A DNA stretch of 64,000 bases from Allobosea robiniae (GCF_900102525.1 NZ_FNBZ01000010.1:23214-87213); one strand, 5' to 3'; counted from the stretch's first letter, positions 43,655 through 53,051 are shown. Program-made: numbers and translations. Notes: generated from the sequence alone by a model not told the origin.

Positions 43655-44871
43655 CCGGCGGCTTCGCCAATCCGGCCTTGGTGGCGGATTCGATCGTCGA
43701 TCTCTGTGGCGCGCTCGGGCTTGCCGTCGCGATGATGAGCTTGCGTCGCCGCGATCCGCGTGGCGCTCTGACGCGGCGCTTCCTCGTCGCGATGGGGCTG
43801 GTCGCGGCGCTTTTCCTGCTGCGCGCGCTCGGCTGGTGGAGCGGCAGCGTGTTGCTCAGCCGGCTGGCGCTGGCCTGTGCCGCGCTGTTCCCGCTCGGAG
43901 CCTTGATCGTCACCGAGGGCATGCTGCGCCGGCATGCCCCGCGTCCCGGCAAGATCGCGGTGCTTGCCGGATCGCTCCTGCTGGTTCTCGCCGGTCTCCT
44001 CGGCTTCGACGAGCCGGGCCGGGCCTATGATCTGGCGCTGGCGGGCTTCCAGCTCCTGACGATTGCCTTCTGCGGGCTCCTGCTGTTCCGGCGGGATCAG
44101 GCCTCGCTGACCGTGTCCGAGAACACCAGCGTCTGGCGACTTGCGCTTTGCGCCTTCCTGATCCTGCCCTTCGCGCTCAGCGATTTTCGCGAGTTGCTGC
44201 CGGGTCTGCCGGTGAGGCTCGGCGGCGTCGGCGCCTTGCTTCTGGTCTCGATCCTGCTGGTGACCGGCGGGGCGGCACCGGCCCGGCGGCAGCGCTTCGC
44301 GATGCTCAGCCTGCGCGTCGTGGCCGCGCTGCTTCTGGGTTTCGCGGCGGCGCTGGTGACCCCCGATGCCGGCTTCGCCCATGTTGCAAGACTCTGCGCC
44401 GTCGCGCTCGCCGGGGTGCTCGCCATTGCGCTGGCCGTCGATGCGCTGTCGAGCGCGTTCGATGCGGAAGCGCCCGGAATCCTCGATTCCCTTGCCCGGT
44501 CGCGAGCGCAGACGCGGGAAGCCTTGATCGCCCAGCTCGCGACACATCCGTTGTTCGGCAGCGCGCGCCGGCTCGATGAAGCCGGGCTCGCCGATTACGA
44601 CCCCGCCATCCTGCGGCCGGCCTTGCATGGCATCGGCGTGCTGCACGCCTCCGGGCGCGGCTGGCCCTGGCCGGCGACCGATCCGGCTGCCGAGCGATTG
44701 GCGGCGCTGATGGCCTCCCATGCCGGGAGCCATCTGCTCGTGCTGGGCGAAGCGCCGCTCGACCTGCTGCTGGTGACCGTGCCGGTGGTCTCTGCCGATC
44801 CGGCGACCGAGACGGCACTGGCCTTGGTGCGCCGCTTGCTGGCAACCGCACCGAGCGAGGCAGCCGCATGA
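43651..44871 (+). CDS. multi-pass membrane protein of unknown function
   Basis: A 406-residue protein. The N-terminal two thirds hold about eight hydrophobic segments (for example GLVAALFLLRALGWW, IAVLAGSLLLVLAGLLGF and VRLGGVGALLLVSILLV). From about residue 275 a soluble domain follows, with AQTREALIAQLATHPLFGS and a helix-rich end. The layout of integral membrane part plus cytosolic tail resembles a sensor or scaffold, but I recognise no signature. It overlaps thiF-like and the second GNAT gene by ATGA at both ends. Confidence 0.85.
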   Translation: MTGGFANPALVADSIVDLCGALGLAVAMMSLRRRDPRGALTRRFLVAMGLVAALFLLRALGWWSGSVLLSRLALACAALFPLGALIVTEGMLRRHAPRPGKIAVLAGSLLLVLAGLLGFDEPGRAYDLALAGFQLLTIAFCGLLLFRRDQASLTVSENTSVWRLALCAFLILPFALSDFRELLPGLPVRLGGVGALLLVSILLVTGGAAPARRQRFAMLSLRVVAALLLGFAAALVTPDAGFAHVARLCAVALAGVLAIALAVDALSSAFDAEAPGILDSLARSRAQTREALIAQLATHPLFGSARRLDEAGLADYDPAILRPALHGIGVLHASGRGWPWPATDPAAERLAALMASHAGSHLLVLGEAPLDLLLVTVPVVSADPATETALALVRRLLATAPSEAAA

Positions 44872-45983
44872 TCGAGATCCGCAGCAACGACCGCAAGGCG
44901 GCCTTCGCCGTCACCGCCGATGTCTATCCGCCCGACAGCCGCTACGTTCCGCCGATGTGGTCCGATTTCGACCGCATGCTCGATCCGGCCCGGAATCCGC
45001 TGGTGACGCAGGGCCATGGCCGTTTCGAGCTGTTCACCGCGCTGCACGATGGCCGACCCCTCGGCCGCATCGTCGCGGCGATCCATGACGCCTCCAACAC
45101 CAGGCACGGCACTCTGCGCGCGCAGTTCGGCTATTTCGACTGCGCTGATGATCCCGAGATTGCTGCGGCCCTACTCGGCTCGGCGGAGAATTGGGCGCGC
45201 GAGCGCGGCATGGCCGAACTCGTCGGCAACTTCAATCTGACCGCGATGCAGCAAGCCGGTGTCGTCACCGGCGGCTTCGACAACGCGCCCTTCACCGACA
45301 TGCTCTGGAGCCCGCCGTATATCGCGCGCCTGCTCGAAGCGAACGGTTATGCCCCGACCTTCCCGATGACGACCTTCCGGATCGATCTCGCCGATATCGA
45401 TCCGCGCAGTTTGCTCGGCCCGAAGCAGCAGGAGATCCTCGCCGATCCCGATTATCGCTGGATGCCGATTGACCGCCGCCATTTCGCCGAGAGGCTTGAG
45501 GACTCCCGGCTCATCCTCAATGACGGCTTCGACGCCAATCCGATGTTCGTGCCGCCCACGGCCGAGGAATATCGCTTCCAGGCCGGCGACATGATGTGGG
45601 TCATCGACAAGCGCATCTCGACCGTGGTTCATCACAAGGGGGAGCCGGTCGGCGCGATCATCGCAATCCCCGATCTCAACCCGCTGGTGAAGGCTGTTGG
45701 CGGGCGGATGGGCCTGAGCTTCCCGTTCCGCTTCCTGCGGCATCGCTGGACCAACCGGCGCGCGGTGATCGTCTACCAGTCGGTCAATCGCGCCTTTCAC
45801 AATCGCGGCCTCAACGGGGCGATGCTGTTCAAGGTCGTGAGCGCTCTCAAGGAGGCCGGCTATACGGAGCTCGGCGGCACCTGGATCGCCGACGTCAACG
45901 GACCGAGCTTGCGCCAGGCCGAGAAGGCCGGTGCCAAACCGCTGCATCGGCTGCATCTCTTCGCCAAGCCTCTGCGAGATTGA
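44868..45983 (+). CDS. GNAT-superfamily-like N-acyltransferase (371 aa)
   Basis: A 371-residue protein resembling uncharacterised GNAT proteins with two acetyltransferase-like halves. It opens with IEIRSNDRKAAFAVTADVYPPDSRYVPP and an N-lobe containing GRIVAAIHDASN, continues with FGYFDCADDPEIAAALL near 88, and ends with a C-lobe where GGTWIADVNGPSLRQAEKAGAKP (about 343-365) has the usual GNAT end pattern. It overlaps the membrane-protein gene by ATGA and precedes the nitroreductase-like gene by three bases. Confidence 0.78.
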   Translation: MIEIRSNDRKAAFAVTADVYPPDSRYVPPMWSDFDRMLDPARNPLVTQGHGRFELFTALHDGRPLGRIVAAIHDASNTRHGTLRAQFGYFDCADDPEIAAALLGSAENWARERGMAELVGNFNLTAMQQAGVVTGGFDNAPFTDMLWSPPYIARLLEANGYAPTFPMTTFRIDLADIDPRSLLGPKQQEILADPDYRWMPIDRRHFAERLEDSRLILNDGFDANPMFVPPTAEEYRFQAGDMMWVIDKRISTVVHHKGEPVGAIIAIPDLNPLVKAVGGRMGLSFPFRFLRHRWTNRRAVIVYQSVNRAFHNRGLNGAMLFKVVSALKEAGYTELGGTWIADVNGPSLRQAEKAGAKPLHRLHLFAKPLRD

Positions 45984-45986
45984 GCG

Positions 45987-46976
45987 ATGCTCGATAGCGA
46001 TCTCTTCCGGACGTTGATCGCCGAGGCGAGCCTGGCGCCGAGCGTCCACAACATCCAGCCGACGCGCTGGCGCCTGCTCGCGGCCGACACGGTGCTCGTA
46101 CTGGAGGATGGTGAGAGGCGCCTGCCGGCAGCGGACCCGACCGGCCACGATGTCCGGCTTTCGCATGGCGCGGCGATCGAAGGATTGTCGTTGGCCTGTG
46201 GCGGGCATGGCCTCCGGATCGCGCGCATGGAGCTGGGCGATGGCTCGGATGAGGTCTCGGGGCTGCGCGTGATCGCCCGTCTGACGCTTGGCCCCGGCGG
46301 GGCGGTGGACTCGCTCGCTTCAGCTGTCGCAGGCCGACGCTCCTGGCGTGGTCGCTTTCTGCCGGCCGCAGGCGAACTCCAGGAAGCCCTTCAAAGGCTT
46401 GCTGCCGCGCCCGACCTCCTCGTCGTCCCGTCGGGCTCTGCCGTGGTGGAGATCGCGGAGCTGGCGGACCGCGTCGGCTTCCATTTCCTGTGCGAAGATG
46501 CGCATCGGCGTGAGCTGCTCGCCTGGATGCGGTTGTCACGCCACGATTCGCGCTATGGCCGCGACGGCCTCAATGCGGAGGCGATGGCGCTGGGCAGCGT
46601 CGAGGCGATGGGAGCATCCCTCGTGCTCGGGCCCTTGTTCCCGCTGCTGAAACGCCTCGGTCTTGCCGAACCGCTGACGCGGGAGCGTTCCAAGACGGCA
46701 TCGGGCGCGATCGCGCTGTTTCACCGGCCGCTGGGCGAGGACCCGCTGGAGACGGGCCGTGCCTTCTACCGGGCTTGGCTCTCGATGGAAGCGCAGGGGC
46801 TCGGCGCCTGTCCGATCTCGGTGCTTGCCGACTGGCCGGTCAGCAATGCCGCCCTTCTGGCGCGCCATCCGTTGCCGGCCGGGCGCAGGCTCGTCAACGT
46901 CTTCCGGCTGGGTCGGGTGCCGCCAGACGCCGCTTCGCATCGCGCGCGGTTGCCTGTCGCGGAGCTGATCGTCTGA
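45987..46976 (+). CDS. nitroreductase-fold protein (Acg-like)
   Basis: A 329-residue flavin-reductase-fold protein. The N-terminal LAPSVHNIQPTRWRL is the FMN-phosphate-binding loop of the Acg-type nitroreductase group, and the later WLSMEAQGLGACPIS segment near 265 is also typical. The length is double that of simple nitroreductases, as for Acg. Last gene of the six-gene operon, it is convergent with a small minus-strand gene 17 bases away. In other systems nitroreductase-fold oxidases act with E1-like proteins on peptides; whether that applies here is unknown. Confidence 0.85.
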   Translation: MLDSDLFRTLIAEASLAPSVHNIQPTRWRLLAADTVLVLEDGERRLPAADPTGHDVRLSHGAAIEGLSLACGGHGLRIARMELGDGSDEVSGLRVIARLTLGPGGAVDSLASAVAGRRSWRGRFLPAAGELQEALQRLAAAPDLLVVPSGSAVVEIAELADRVGFHFLCEDAHRRELLAWMRLSRHDSRYGRDGLNAEAMALGSVEAMGASLVLGPLFPLLKRLGLAEPLTRERSKTASGAIALFHRPLGEDPLETGRAFYRAWLSMEAQGLGACPISVLADWPVSNAALLARHPLPAGRRLVNVFRLGRVPPDAASHRARLPVAELIV

Positions 46977-46993
46977 CGGCGGGTCGGAAACGC

Positions 46994-47308
46994 TCAATCC
47001 CGCTTGCGCCAGGCCCGGAAGCGGTTGAGCGCACGGACGCACCCGAGCGCGAAGCGCGCCATCGGCCGCTGCAGAAACGGCACGTCGGCTGCGAGCAGGA
47101 GCAGGCCGAGCGGCAGCATCCACAGCCCCAGCAACGGCAGGAACGAGAATACGCCACCGGCGATGAGGGCGATGCCGGCGGGAATGCGGACCAGCCGCGA
47201 GCGCGGATGGCGCAGCCATCTCAGGGCTGCCGCCATCCGGGTCGGCAATTCCTGCTCGATATGCCGGAAAGCACGACGCAGTTCCTGTTTGGCCGATAAA
47301 GCTTGCAT
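46994..47308 (-). CDS. hypothetical small membrane protein
   Basis: 104 residues with a basic N-terminal helix (KQELRRAFRHIEQELPTRMA), two adjacent hydrophobic segments (IPAGIALIAGGVFSFLPLL and WMLPLGLLLLAADVPFL) forming a helical hairpin, and a basic tail ending RAWRKRD. I do not recognise a family with certainty; similar short two-helix proteins are common in Hyphomicrobiales. The ATG at 47308 is the first in a coding-like region; the frame upstream lacks coding character. Confidence 0.7.
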   Translation of the reverse strand: MQALSAKQELRRAFRHIEQELPTRMAAALRWLRHPRSRLVRIPAGIALIAGGVFSFLPLLGLWMLPLGLLLLAADVPFLQRPMARFALGCVRALNRFRAWRKRD

Positions 47309-47360
47309 GATCTCGTATTCATCGCGCCGCGGAGCGGAGGCGCGGCTTTGCAGGAAGCAG

Positions 47361-47771
47361 CTACCGGACGACGTGGCCCTGCCTGCGTCCATTCCGGGGC
47401 GTGCGGCATGAGCAATCGTCGCCCAGAGTGGCTGGTCGTCTGAGCGTGCATTGGCGCGATGCCGTTTGGCAATGACGCCCGAGCCCGCTCGTCCGGTCGG
47501 CCCTGCGATAGAGCCTGGTTGGGGACGGTTCGTACGGGCGCAGAGCATTGGCGCCGGAGCCGATGGCTGGCCCGGCGCCGGGAATACCGCCCTGGCTCGA
47601 ATGCAATCGGATATCCGGGACATGGTCGGTGATCGACGGCGGCCCCAGGCCTTGCCGCGGCCCGCCCGGATACAAGGGGGCATTGCCGGGCGTCGCGTCG
47701 AACTGGGCATGGGCGGGCAGCGAGAGCGGCATGGCCAGCAGAGCCGCCATCGCAGCGATAAGATTGCGCAT
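47361..47771 (-). CDS. hypothetical secreted protein
   Basis: 136 residues starting MRNLIAAMAALLAMPLSLPAHAQ, a clear signal peptide. The Gly/Pro-rich mature part includes PGNAPLYPGGPRQGLGPPSI and IPGAGPAIGSG. The last 45 residues are Arg/Cys-rich and look unlike the rest, so the true end may have been changed by a frameshift. No neighbour suggests a role. Confidence 0.45.
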   Translation of the reverse strand: MRNLIAAMAALLAMPLSLPAHAQFDATPGNAPLYPGGPRQGLGPPSITDHVPDIRLHSSQGGIPGAGPAIGSGANALRPYEPSPTRLYRRADRTSGLGRHCQTASRQCTLRRPATLGDDCSCRTPRNGRRQGHVVR

Positions 47772-47913
47772 CGTGCCGTGCCGGTTCTCCCGCATCGATG
47801 CACTCTACCAGCGTTCCGGCCGATCTTCCACCGCATCCGACCGGACGACGGTCAGGATCGAAGGGCGCTGCGGCGCCAGTCTGGCCCTTTGATGGCGTTG
47901 AGAGCATGAACCT

Positions 47914-49494
47914 CTAATAGACATCAGCCTGATAGCGGCCGGCCTTCCGCAGCGCGGCGACATAGGCGATCGCGTCCTCGGCGGAGCGCCCGCCATGCGT
48001 CACGACGACGTCGACCAGCGCGCGCTCGACATCCCGGGCCATCCGCTTGGCATCGCCACAGACGTAGAAATGCGCGCCTTGCTCGAGCCATGACCAGAGT
48101 TCGCTGCCGCGCTCGCGCATGCGATCCTGAACATAGATTTTCTCGCCATCGCGGGACCAGGCGAGCGTCAGGTTGGAGAGGAAACCCGCATCCTTCATCG
48201 CCTGCAGCTCATCTTCATAGAAGAAATCGCAGGCCCGGCGCTGGTGGCCGAAGAACAGCCAGTTGCGGCCGGGCGCCCTGGTCGCCTGCCGTTCGTGCAG
48301 GAAGGCGCGGAAGGGTGCGACGCCCGTGCCCGGGCCGCACATGATCACCGGCGTCGCCGGATCGGCCGGCAGGCCGAAGCCGTGGGCGCGCTGGACATAG
48401 ATCGGCACCTTGTCACCGGGGCGCACGCGCTCGGCGAGGAAGGTCGAGGCCACGCCCCAGCGCGGACGCGAGCCGACCTTGTAACGCACCGCATCAACCG
48501 TCAGCGAGATCCGGCCGGGGGTCGCGTTATGCGAGGAGGAGATCGAATAGAGCCGCGGCTGGAGCGGATCGAGCGCCTCGACGAAGGCCTCGGCCGAAAG
48601 CCGAGCCTGGGAAAACTTGTGCAGCGCTCCGAGCACGTCGAGCCGGTCGAGATCGCCATCGGGATCCTCACCGGCAGCGAGGCGCCTGGCCTTTGCCCGG
48701 GTCTCCCCGCCGGTGACATAGGAGATGAGCTGGAACAGGGCGTCGGGCGCGGGACCGAGCGCGCAATCCTCCATGAGCTTCTCGCGCAGGGGCTTGCCGC
48801 CGATCTCTGCATCCGGCCGCGCGCCCAGGAGGGCGATCACGGCATCGGCCAGGCGGGCATCGTTCTGCGCGAGGATGCCGAAGGCATCGCCGACGACGTA
48901 ATCGAGGCCGCATTCCGAGAGGTCGAATTCGACATGCCAGGTCTCCTTCTCGGAGCCTTCGCCGTTGAGTTTGCGGCGCGAGAGGAAGGTCGCGAGTGCC
49001 GGGTTCTCGCGGCAGCGCCCTTTCGGCCCGGGCTCTGCCGCCGGCGCAGGATCGATGGGAGCGCTCGCGGCGGCAGCGGCGGGCTCCTCCATCAGCGCCT
49101 TGACCTGGCGAAGCGTCTCCTTGCCACCCGGTGCACAGAGATTGAGCCGGCTTTCGGCGCCTGACGCGATGGCGGCGGAGTAGCTTTCACAGGCATAGCC
49201 GCATTGCCCGCAATCCTGCTGGGCCATGGCGGCGTAGAGCTTGCGTGGCAGCGGCCTGCCTTCGGCCAGTTTGATGCGCTCGGTCATCTCCAGCGACGGA
49301 TCGTGCCAGGGCGCGCCATCCTCGGCCTCGGCCAGGACGGCAGCATTCTCGGCCGGTGACAGCGCGGTCACGCCGGCATTGTCGAGCGACAGCAGCCCGG
49401 CGAAGAAGCCGTTCAGCCAGGAGCGCTGCTCGTCGCTGAAGGGTGCGGTTTCCGGCAGGACCTGGACGATCGGGCTCGGGCTCTGGACGGTCAT
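47914..49494 (-). CDS. flavin reductase subunit (sulfite reductase alpha/CysJ-like) for nitrite reduction
   Basis: A 526-residue NADPH-dependent electron supplier without an N-terminal flavodoxin domain. Residues about 90-125 carry four cysteines (DCGQCGYACES and LNLCAPGG) fit for an iron-sulfur cluster. The C-terminal 350 residues form the FAD/NADPH module with RLYSISSS near 315, MCGPGTGVAPFRAFLHE near 382 and FYVCGDAKRMARDVE near 475. Its ATG overlaps the nirA stop (ATGA), so it most likely feeds electrons to the NirA-type nitrite reductase in place of ferredoxin (inference). It is the last gene of the nitrate operon. Confidence 0.88.
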   Translation of the reverse strand: MTVQSPSPIVQVLPETAPFSDEQRSWLNGFFAGLLSLDNAGVTALSPAENAAVLAEAEDGAPWHDPSLEMTERIKLAEGRPLPRKLYAAMAQQDCGQCGYACESYSAAIASGAESRLNLCAPGGKETLRQVKALMEEPAAAAASAPIDPAPAAEPGPKGRCRENPALATFLSRRKLNGEGSEKETWHVEFDLSECGLDYVVGDAFGILAQNDARLADAVIALLGARPDAEIGGKPLREKLMEDCALGPAPDALFQLISYVTGGETRAKARRLAAGEDPDGDLDRLDVLGALHKFSQARLSAEAFVEALDPLQPRLYSISSSHNATPGRISLTVDAVRYKVGSRPRWGVASTFLAERVRPGDKVPIYVQRAHGFGLPADPATPVIMCGPGTGVAPFRAFLHERQATRAPGRNWLFFGHQRRACDFFYEDELQAMKDAGFLSNLTLAWSRDGEKIYVQDRMRERGSELWSWLEQGAHFYVCGDAKRMARDVERALVDVVVTHGGRSAEDAIAYVAALRKAGRYQADVY

Positions 49495-51302
49495 GCCGCA
49501 TCCCCGATCTGCTCGACCATGGCTTGCAGTGCCGCGATCTCGTGGCGGCGGGCGAAGGCGACGAAGCTTTCGTCGGGTGCGGCGCGATGTGCCTGCCAGC
49601 TCCGCAGGATCGCCTCGACCAGGGCTGGCGCATCCTGTGCCTTCACATTGGTCCGGAACTCCCGGCCCATCCCACCCTCGACGCCGAAGCCGCCGCCGAC
49701 GAAGACATGGTAGCCGGGCACGGTGTCGCCCTCGTCATTGACCGGAACCTTGACGCCGATCAGCCCGAGATCGCCGATATAGTGCTGGGCGCAGGAGTTG
49801 TGGCAGCCGGTCAGGTGGATATTGACGGCCGTGTCGAGCGTGATGCGCGGGTCGCAATGAGCGGCGATGGCGAGCGCATCCTCCTTGGTATGGGCGCCGG
49901 CGAACTTGCAGCCGGTCGCGCCGGTGCAGGCGATCAGCCCGGCGCGCAGAACCGAGGTCTCGGCGGAGAGGCCGATGGCCTGCAGATGGGCGAGCACGTC
50001 CTCGATCTTCGCATCGGGCAGGCCGGAGATCAGCAGGTTCTGCCAGACGGTGAGGCGGATATCGCCATCACCACATCCTTGCGCGATCGAGGCGATGACG
50101 CGCATCTGCTGGACTGTGAGCTTGCCGACCGGCAGCGCCACGCCGATCCAGTTCAGGCCGGCCTGGGTCTGCGCGTGGACGCCGATATGGGCGAGGCGGT
50201 CATAAGAAGGGCGTGGCTTGACGAAGGCGCCATCGAGCCGGATCAGCCGGCGGCCGAGCTTCTCCTCGACAGCGGCGAGAAATGCGTCGAAGCCCCAGGC
50301 ATCGAGCACGTATTTGAGGCGGGACTTGTTGCGGTCGGTGCGATCGCCGTTGGCGATGAAGACGCGGATGATCGCATCGGCGATCGCAATTGCATCGGAT
50401 GGGGCGACGATGACGCCGGTGTCGCGCGCAAGGTCCTTGTGGCCGCTGATGCCGCCGAGCGCGAGGCGATACCAGATGCCGGGCGCGACCGGCTGCTCCT
50501 CGAACGCCGCCCCCTCCATGACCTCGATGGCCTGGAAGCCGATATCGTTGGTGTCCTCCAGCGTCGCGACCGAGCCGGCGCCGTCGAAGGCGACGTTGAA
50601 CTTGCGCGGCAGCCCGTAGAGCGAGCGGTCGTTCAGGATGTGATGGTGCCAGGCGCGGGCATGCGGGCGCGTGTCGAGCAGTTCGAGCGGGTCGATACCG
50701 GCGGTCGCCGATCCCGTGACGTTGCGGATATTGTCGGCGCCCGAGCCCTTGGCGGTGAGGCCGAGATCGGCGAGCCCTTCCAGCAGAAGCGGTGCATTCT
50801 CGGCGGCGATCTCGCGGATCTGGAGATTGGCGCGGGTGGTGACATGGCTGTAGCCGCCGCCGAAGTGCTCCGCGAGATCGGCGACGCCGGCGAACTGCCA
50901 GGCCGTGAGGATGCCGTTGGGGATGCGCAGCCGGCACATATAGCTGTTCTGCGCCGGCGCCACGTAGAACAGGCCGTGATAACGCCAGCGGAAATTGTCC
51001 TCGGGCTTGGGATAGGTGCCGGCTCCGGCCTGCTCCTTGAACCGGGCATAAGCGTCGAAAGGGTGCTCGGCAGCCTTCCATTTCTCCTGATCGACGAGCT
51101 TGCCGCCGGCGGCAATCGTTCTGGCCTGTGCTTCGGCATGCTCCCTGTCGGGACCGCCTGGCGCGGCCGAAGCGCTGCCTGAGGCACCGCCGAGCGGGCT
51201 CAGGCCCCGCGCCGTGCGGGCCGATTGCATGCCGCTGACGAAGCCTTCGAGGTAGCGCTTCTGGTCGGGTGTGAAATCGTCGCTCATGGCCGTCGCCGTC
51301 AC
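49491..51302 (-). CDS. nirA: assimilatory nitrite reductase, siroheme/4Fe-4S (NirA type)
   Basis: Reduces nitrite to ammonium, 603 residues from a GTG overlapping the nrtD stop (GTGA); ATG at 51287 is an alternative. Two ferredoxin-like repeats precede siroheme-cluster binding regions. The four cluster cysteines lie in IACTGATGCKFA and HLTGCHNSCAQ, about residues 465-515. The parasitic-site residues RWRYHGLF and YSHVTTRANLQIREI near 105-165 are conserved. The first 60 residues (GGASGSASAAPGGPD) form a low-complexity linker. Confidence 0.93.
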   Translation of the reverse strand: MTATAMSDDFTPDQKRYLEGFVSGMQSARTARGLSPLGGASGSASAAPGGPDREHAEAQARTIAAGGKLVDQEKWKAAEHPFDAYARFKEQAGAGTYPKPEDNFRWRYHGLFYVAPAQNSYMCRLRIPNGILTAWQFAGVADLAEHFGGGYSHVTTRANLQIREIAAENAPLLLEGLADLGLTAKGSGADNIRNVTGSATAGIDPLELLDTRPHARAWHHHILNDRSLYGLPRKFNVAFDGAGSVATLEDTNDIGFQAIEVMEGAAFEEQPVAPGIWYRLALGGISGHKDLARDTGVIVAPSDAIAIADAIIRVFIANGDRTDRNKSRLKYVLDAWGFDAFLAAVEEKLGRRLIRLDGAFVKPRPSYDRLAHIGVHAQTQAGLNWIGVALPVGKLTVQQMRVIASIAQGCGDGDIRLTVWQNLLISGLPDAKIEDVLAHLQAIGLSAETSVLRAGLIACTGATGCKFAGAHTKEDALAIAAHCDPRITLDTAVNIHLTGCHNSCAQHYIGDLGLIGVKVPVNDEGDTVPGYHVFVGGGFGVEGGMGREFRTNVKAQDAPALVEAILRSWQAHRAAPDESFVAFARRHEIAALQAMVEQIGDAA

Positions 51303-52090
51303 GCTGCCTCGACGAAGCGATGGCGCTCGTAGAGGAATTTCAGCACTGCCTCGCGCGCGGCGATGTAGGTCCGGTCCGAGACCAGCTCGAGCCGCTGGCG
51401 CGGGCGGGTGAGATGCACGTCCAGAACCTCGCCGATGCGGGCGGAAGGGCCGTTGGTCATCATCACGATCCGGTCGGAGAGCAGCACAGCCTCGTCGACG
51501 TCATGGGTGATCATGATCATGGTGTTGCCGAGCGCCGCATGGATCTGCATCACCGAGTCCTGCAGATGGGCGCGGGTCAGTGCGTCGAGCGCGCCGAAAG
51601 GCTCGTCGAGCAGCAGGATCTTCGGCTCCATGGCGAGACCACGCGCGATGCCGACGCGCTGCTTCATGCCGCCGGAAATCTCGCCCGGGCGCTTGTCCCT
51701 GGCATGGGCCATCTGGACGAGGTCGAGATTGTGCATGATCCAGTCATGCCGCTCGGCCCTGCTCCTGGTCCGGCCAAAGACCTTGTTCACGGCGAGCGCG
51801 ACATTGTCGTAGACGGTGAGCCAGGGCAGCAGCGAGTGGTTCTGGAAGACCACGGCGCGGTCCGGCCCCGGCGCGTTGACCTCCTTGCCCTCGAGCAGGA
51901 TGCCGCCGGTCGTCGCGGGCGTGAGACCCGCGACGATGTTGAGCAGGGTCGACTTTCCGCAGCCGGAATGACCGATGATCGAGACGAACTCGCCCTTGTC
52001 GATGACGAGGCTGACATCCTTGAGCACTTCGGTGCTGGCGGCGCCGCGCTGGAAGCGTTTGTCGACATGGTCGATCTTGAGATAGCTCAT
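51299..52090 (-). CDS. nrtD: nitrate ABC transporter ATP-binding protein
   Basis: ATPase of 263 residues with Walker A GHSGCGKST at 40-48, signature ISGGMKQRV near 138 and Walker B ILLLDEP near 158. The NrtD/SsuB/TauB-like pattern VVFQNHSLLPWLTVYDNV (near 80) is typical of the nitrate/sulfonate/taurine group. The neighbours nrtB, nrtA and nasA fix the substrate. A GTG at 52093 is also in frame. Confidence 0.93.
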   Translation of the reverse strand: MSYLKIDHVDKRFQRGAASTEVLKDVSLVIDKGEFVSIIGHSGCGKSTLLNIVAGLTPATTGGILLEGKEVNAPGPDRAVVFQNHSLLPWLTVYDNVALAVNKVFGRTRSRAERHDWIMHNLDLVQMAHARDKRPGEISGGMKQRVGIARGLAMEPKILLLDEPFGALDALTRAHLQDSVMQIHAALGNTMIMITHDVDEAVLLSDRIVMMTNGPSARIGEVLDVHLTRPRQRLELVSDRTYIAAREAVLKFLYERHRFVEAA

Positions 52091-52101
52091 CACTCAAGCC
52101 C

Positions 52102-53010
52102 TCAGTTGGTCGCGGTGCCGCGGGTGACGACATGGCCGACGAGGGCAACGAGGCGGTCGAGCAGGAAGCCGACCACGCCGATATAGACCAGCGCCACGAT
52201 GATGTCGGAGAGGCGGGACGAGTTCCACGCATCCCAGATGAAGAAGCCGATGCCGACACCGCCGGTCAGCATCTCCGCAGCGACGATGGCAAGCCATGAC
52301 AGGCCGACGCCGATCCTCAAGCCCGTGAAGATGTAGGGCGCGGCCGATGGCACCATGATCTTGAAGAAGAACTCGATCTGGTTCAGCCGCAGCACCTGCG
52401 CGACGTTGCGGTAATCCTGCGGGATGTTGCGGATGCCAACCGCCGTGTTGATGATCACCGGCCAGATCGCGGTGATGAAGATCACGAAGATCGCCGAGGG
52501 CTGGCTGTCGCGGAAGGCGGCGAGCGAGAGCGGCAGCCAGGCGAGCGGCGGCACGGTGCGCAGCACCTGGAAGACCGGGTCGAGCCCGCGCGTCGCCCAG
52601 ACCGACTGGCCGACGAGCGCTCCGAGCAGCACGCCGACGACGGCGGCCAGGCTGAAGCCGATGGCGACGCGCTGCAGCGAGACGAGGATGCGCCAGCCCA
52701 GCCCGATATCCTGCGAGCCCGCCCAGTAGAACGGCTCGACGATCAGGTCCTTCGCCTCCTCCCAGATCTTGCTCGGCGTCGGAAGCGAGGATTGCGGGCC
52801 GGAGGCGGCGAGCTGCCAGAACAGCAGGATCAGCGCGACCGTGATCAATGGCGGCAGCAGGTTGGCAAGCGCGCCTTTCGCAAGGGGAGCCAGCCTGGCC
52901 GCGAAGGACTTCGCGGGTCCGGCCGGCAGGGGCAGGACCGCGGACGGTTTTCCCGGCAGCGTGACGACCGTTGCGCCGGCAGCCGCGCCTTTCAAGACAG
53001 GCAGACCCAT
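52102..53010 (-). CDS. nrtB: nitrate ABC transporter permease
   Basis: Inner-membrane permease of 302 residues with six to seven helices. A long polar N-terminal tail precedes helix 1 (LLPPLITVALILLFWQLAA). The EAA-like loop NVAQVLRLNQIEFFFKIMVPSAAPYIFTG near 198 contacts NrtD. ATG at 53010 is preceded by GGAGAG; the longer open frame above it is a shadow of the nitrate reductase gene. It lies between nasA and nrtD in the operon. Confidence 0.93.
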   Translation of the reverse strand: MGLPVLKGAAAGATVVTLPGKPSAVLPLPAGPAKSFAARLAPLAKGALANLLPPLITVALILLFWQLAASGPQSSLPTPSKIWEEAKDLIVEPFYWAGSQDIGLGWRILVSLQRVAIGFSLAAVVGVLLGALVGQSVWATRGLDPVFQVLRTVPPLAWLPLSLAAFRDSQPSAIFVIFITAIWPVIINTAVGIRNIPQDYRNVAQVLRLNQIEFFFKIMVPSAAPYIFTGLRIGVGLSWLAIVAAEMLTGGVGIGFFIWDAWNSSRLSDIIVALVYIGVVGFLLDRLVALVGHVVTRGTATN

Positions 53011-53051
53011 GTTCCAGTCTCTCCTCTGATCGCGCTTTTCCGTTGCATGCG

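Noticed and set aside
49443..51182. A 579-codon plus-strand frame opposite nirA
   Set aside because: Antisense of a clear nitrite reductase; no domain or ribosome site.
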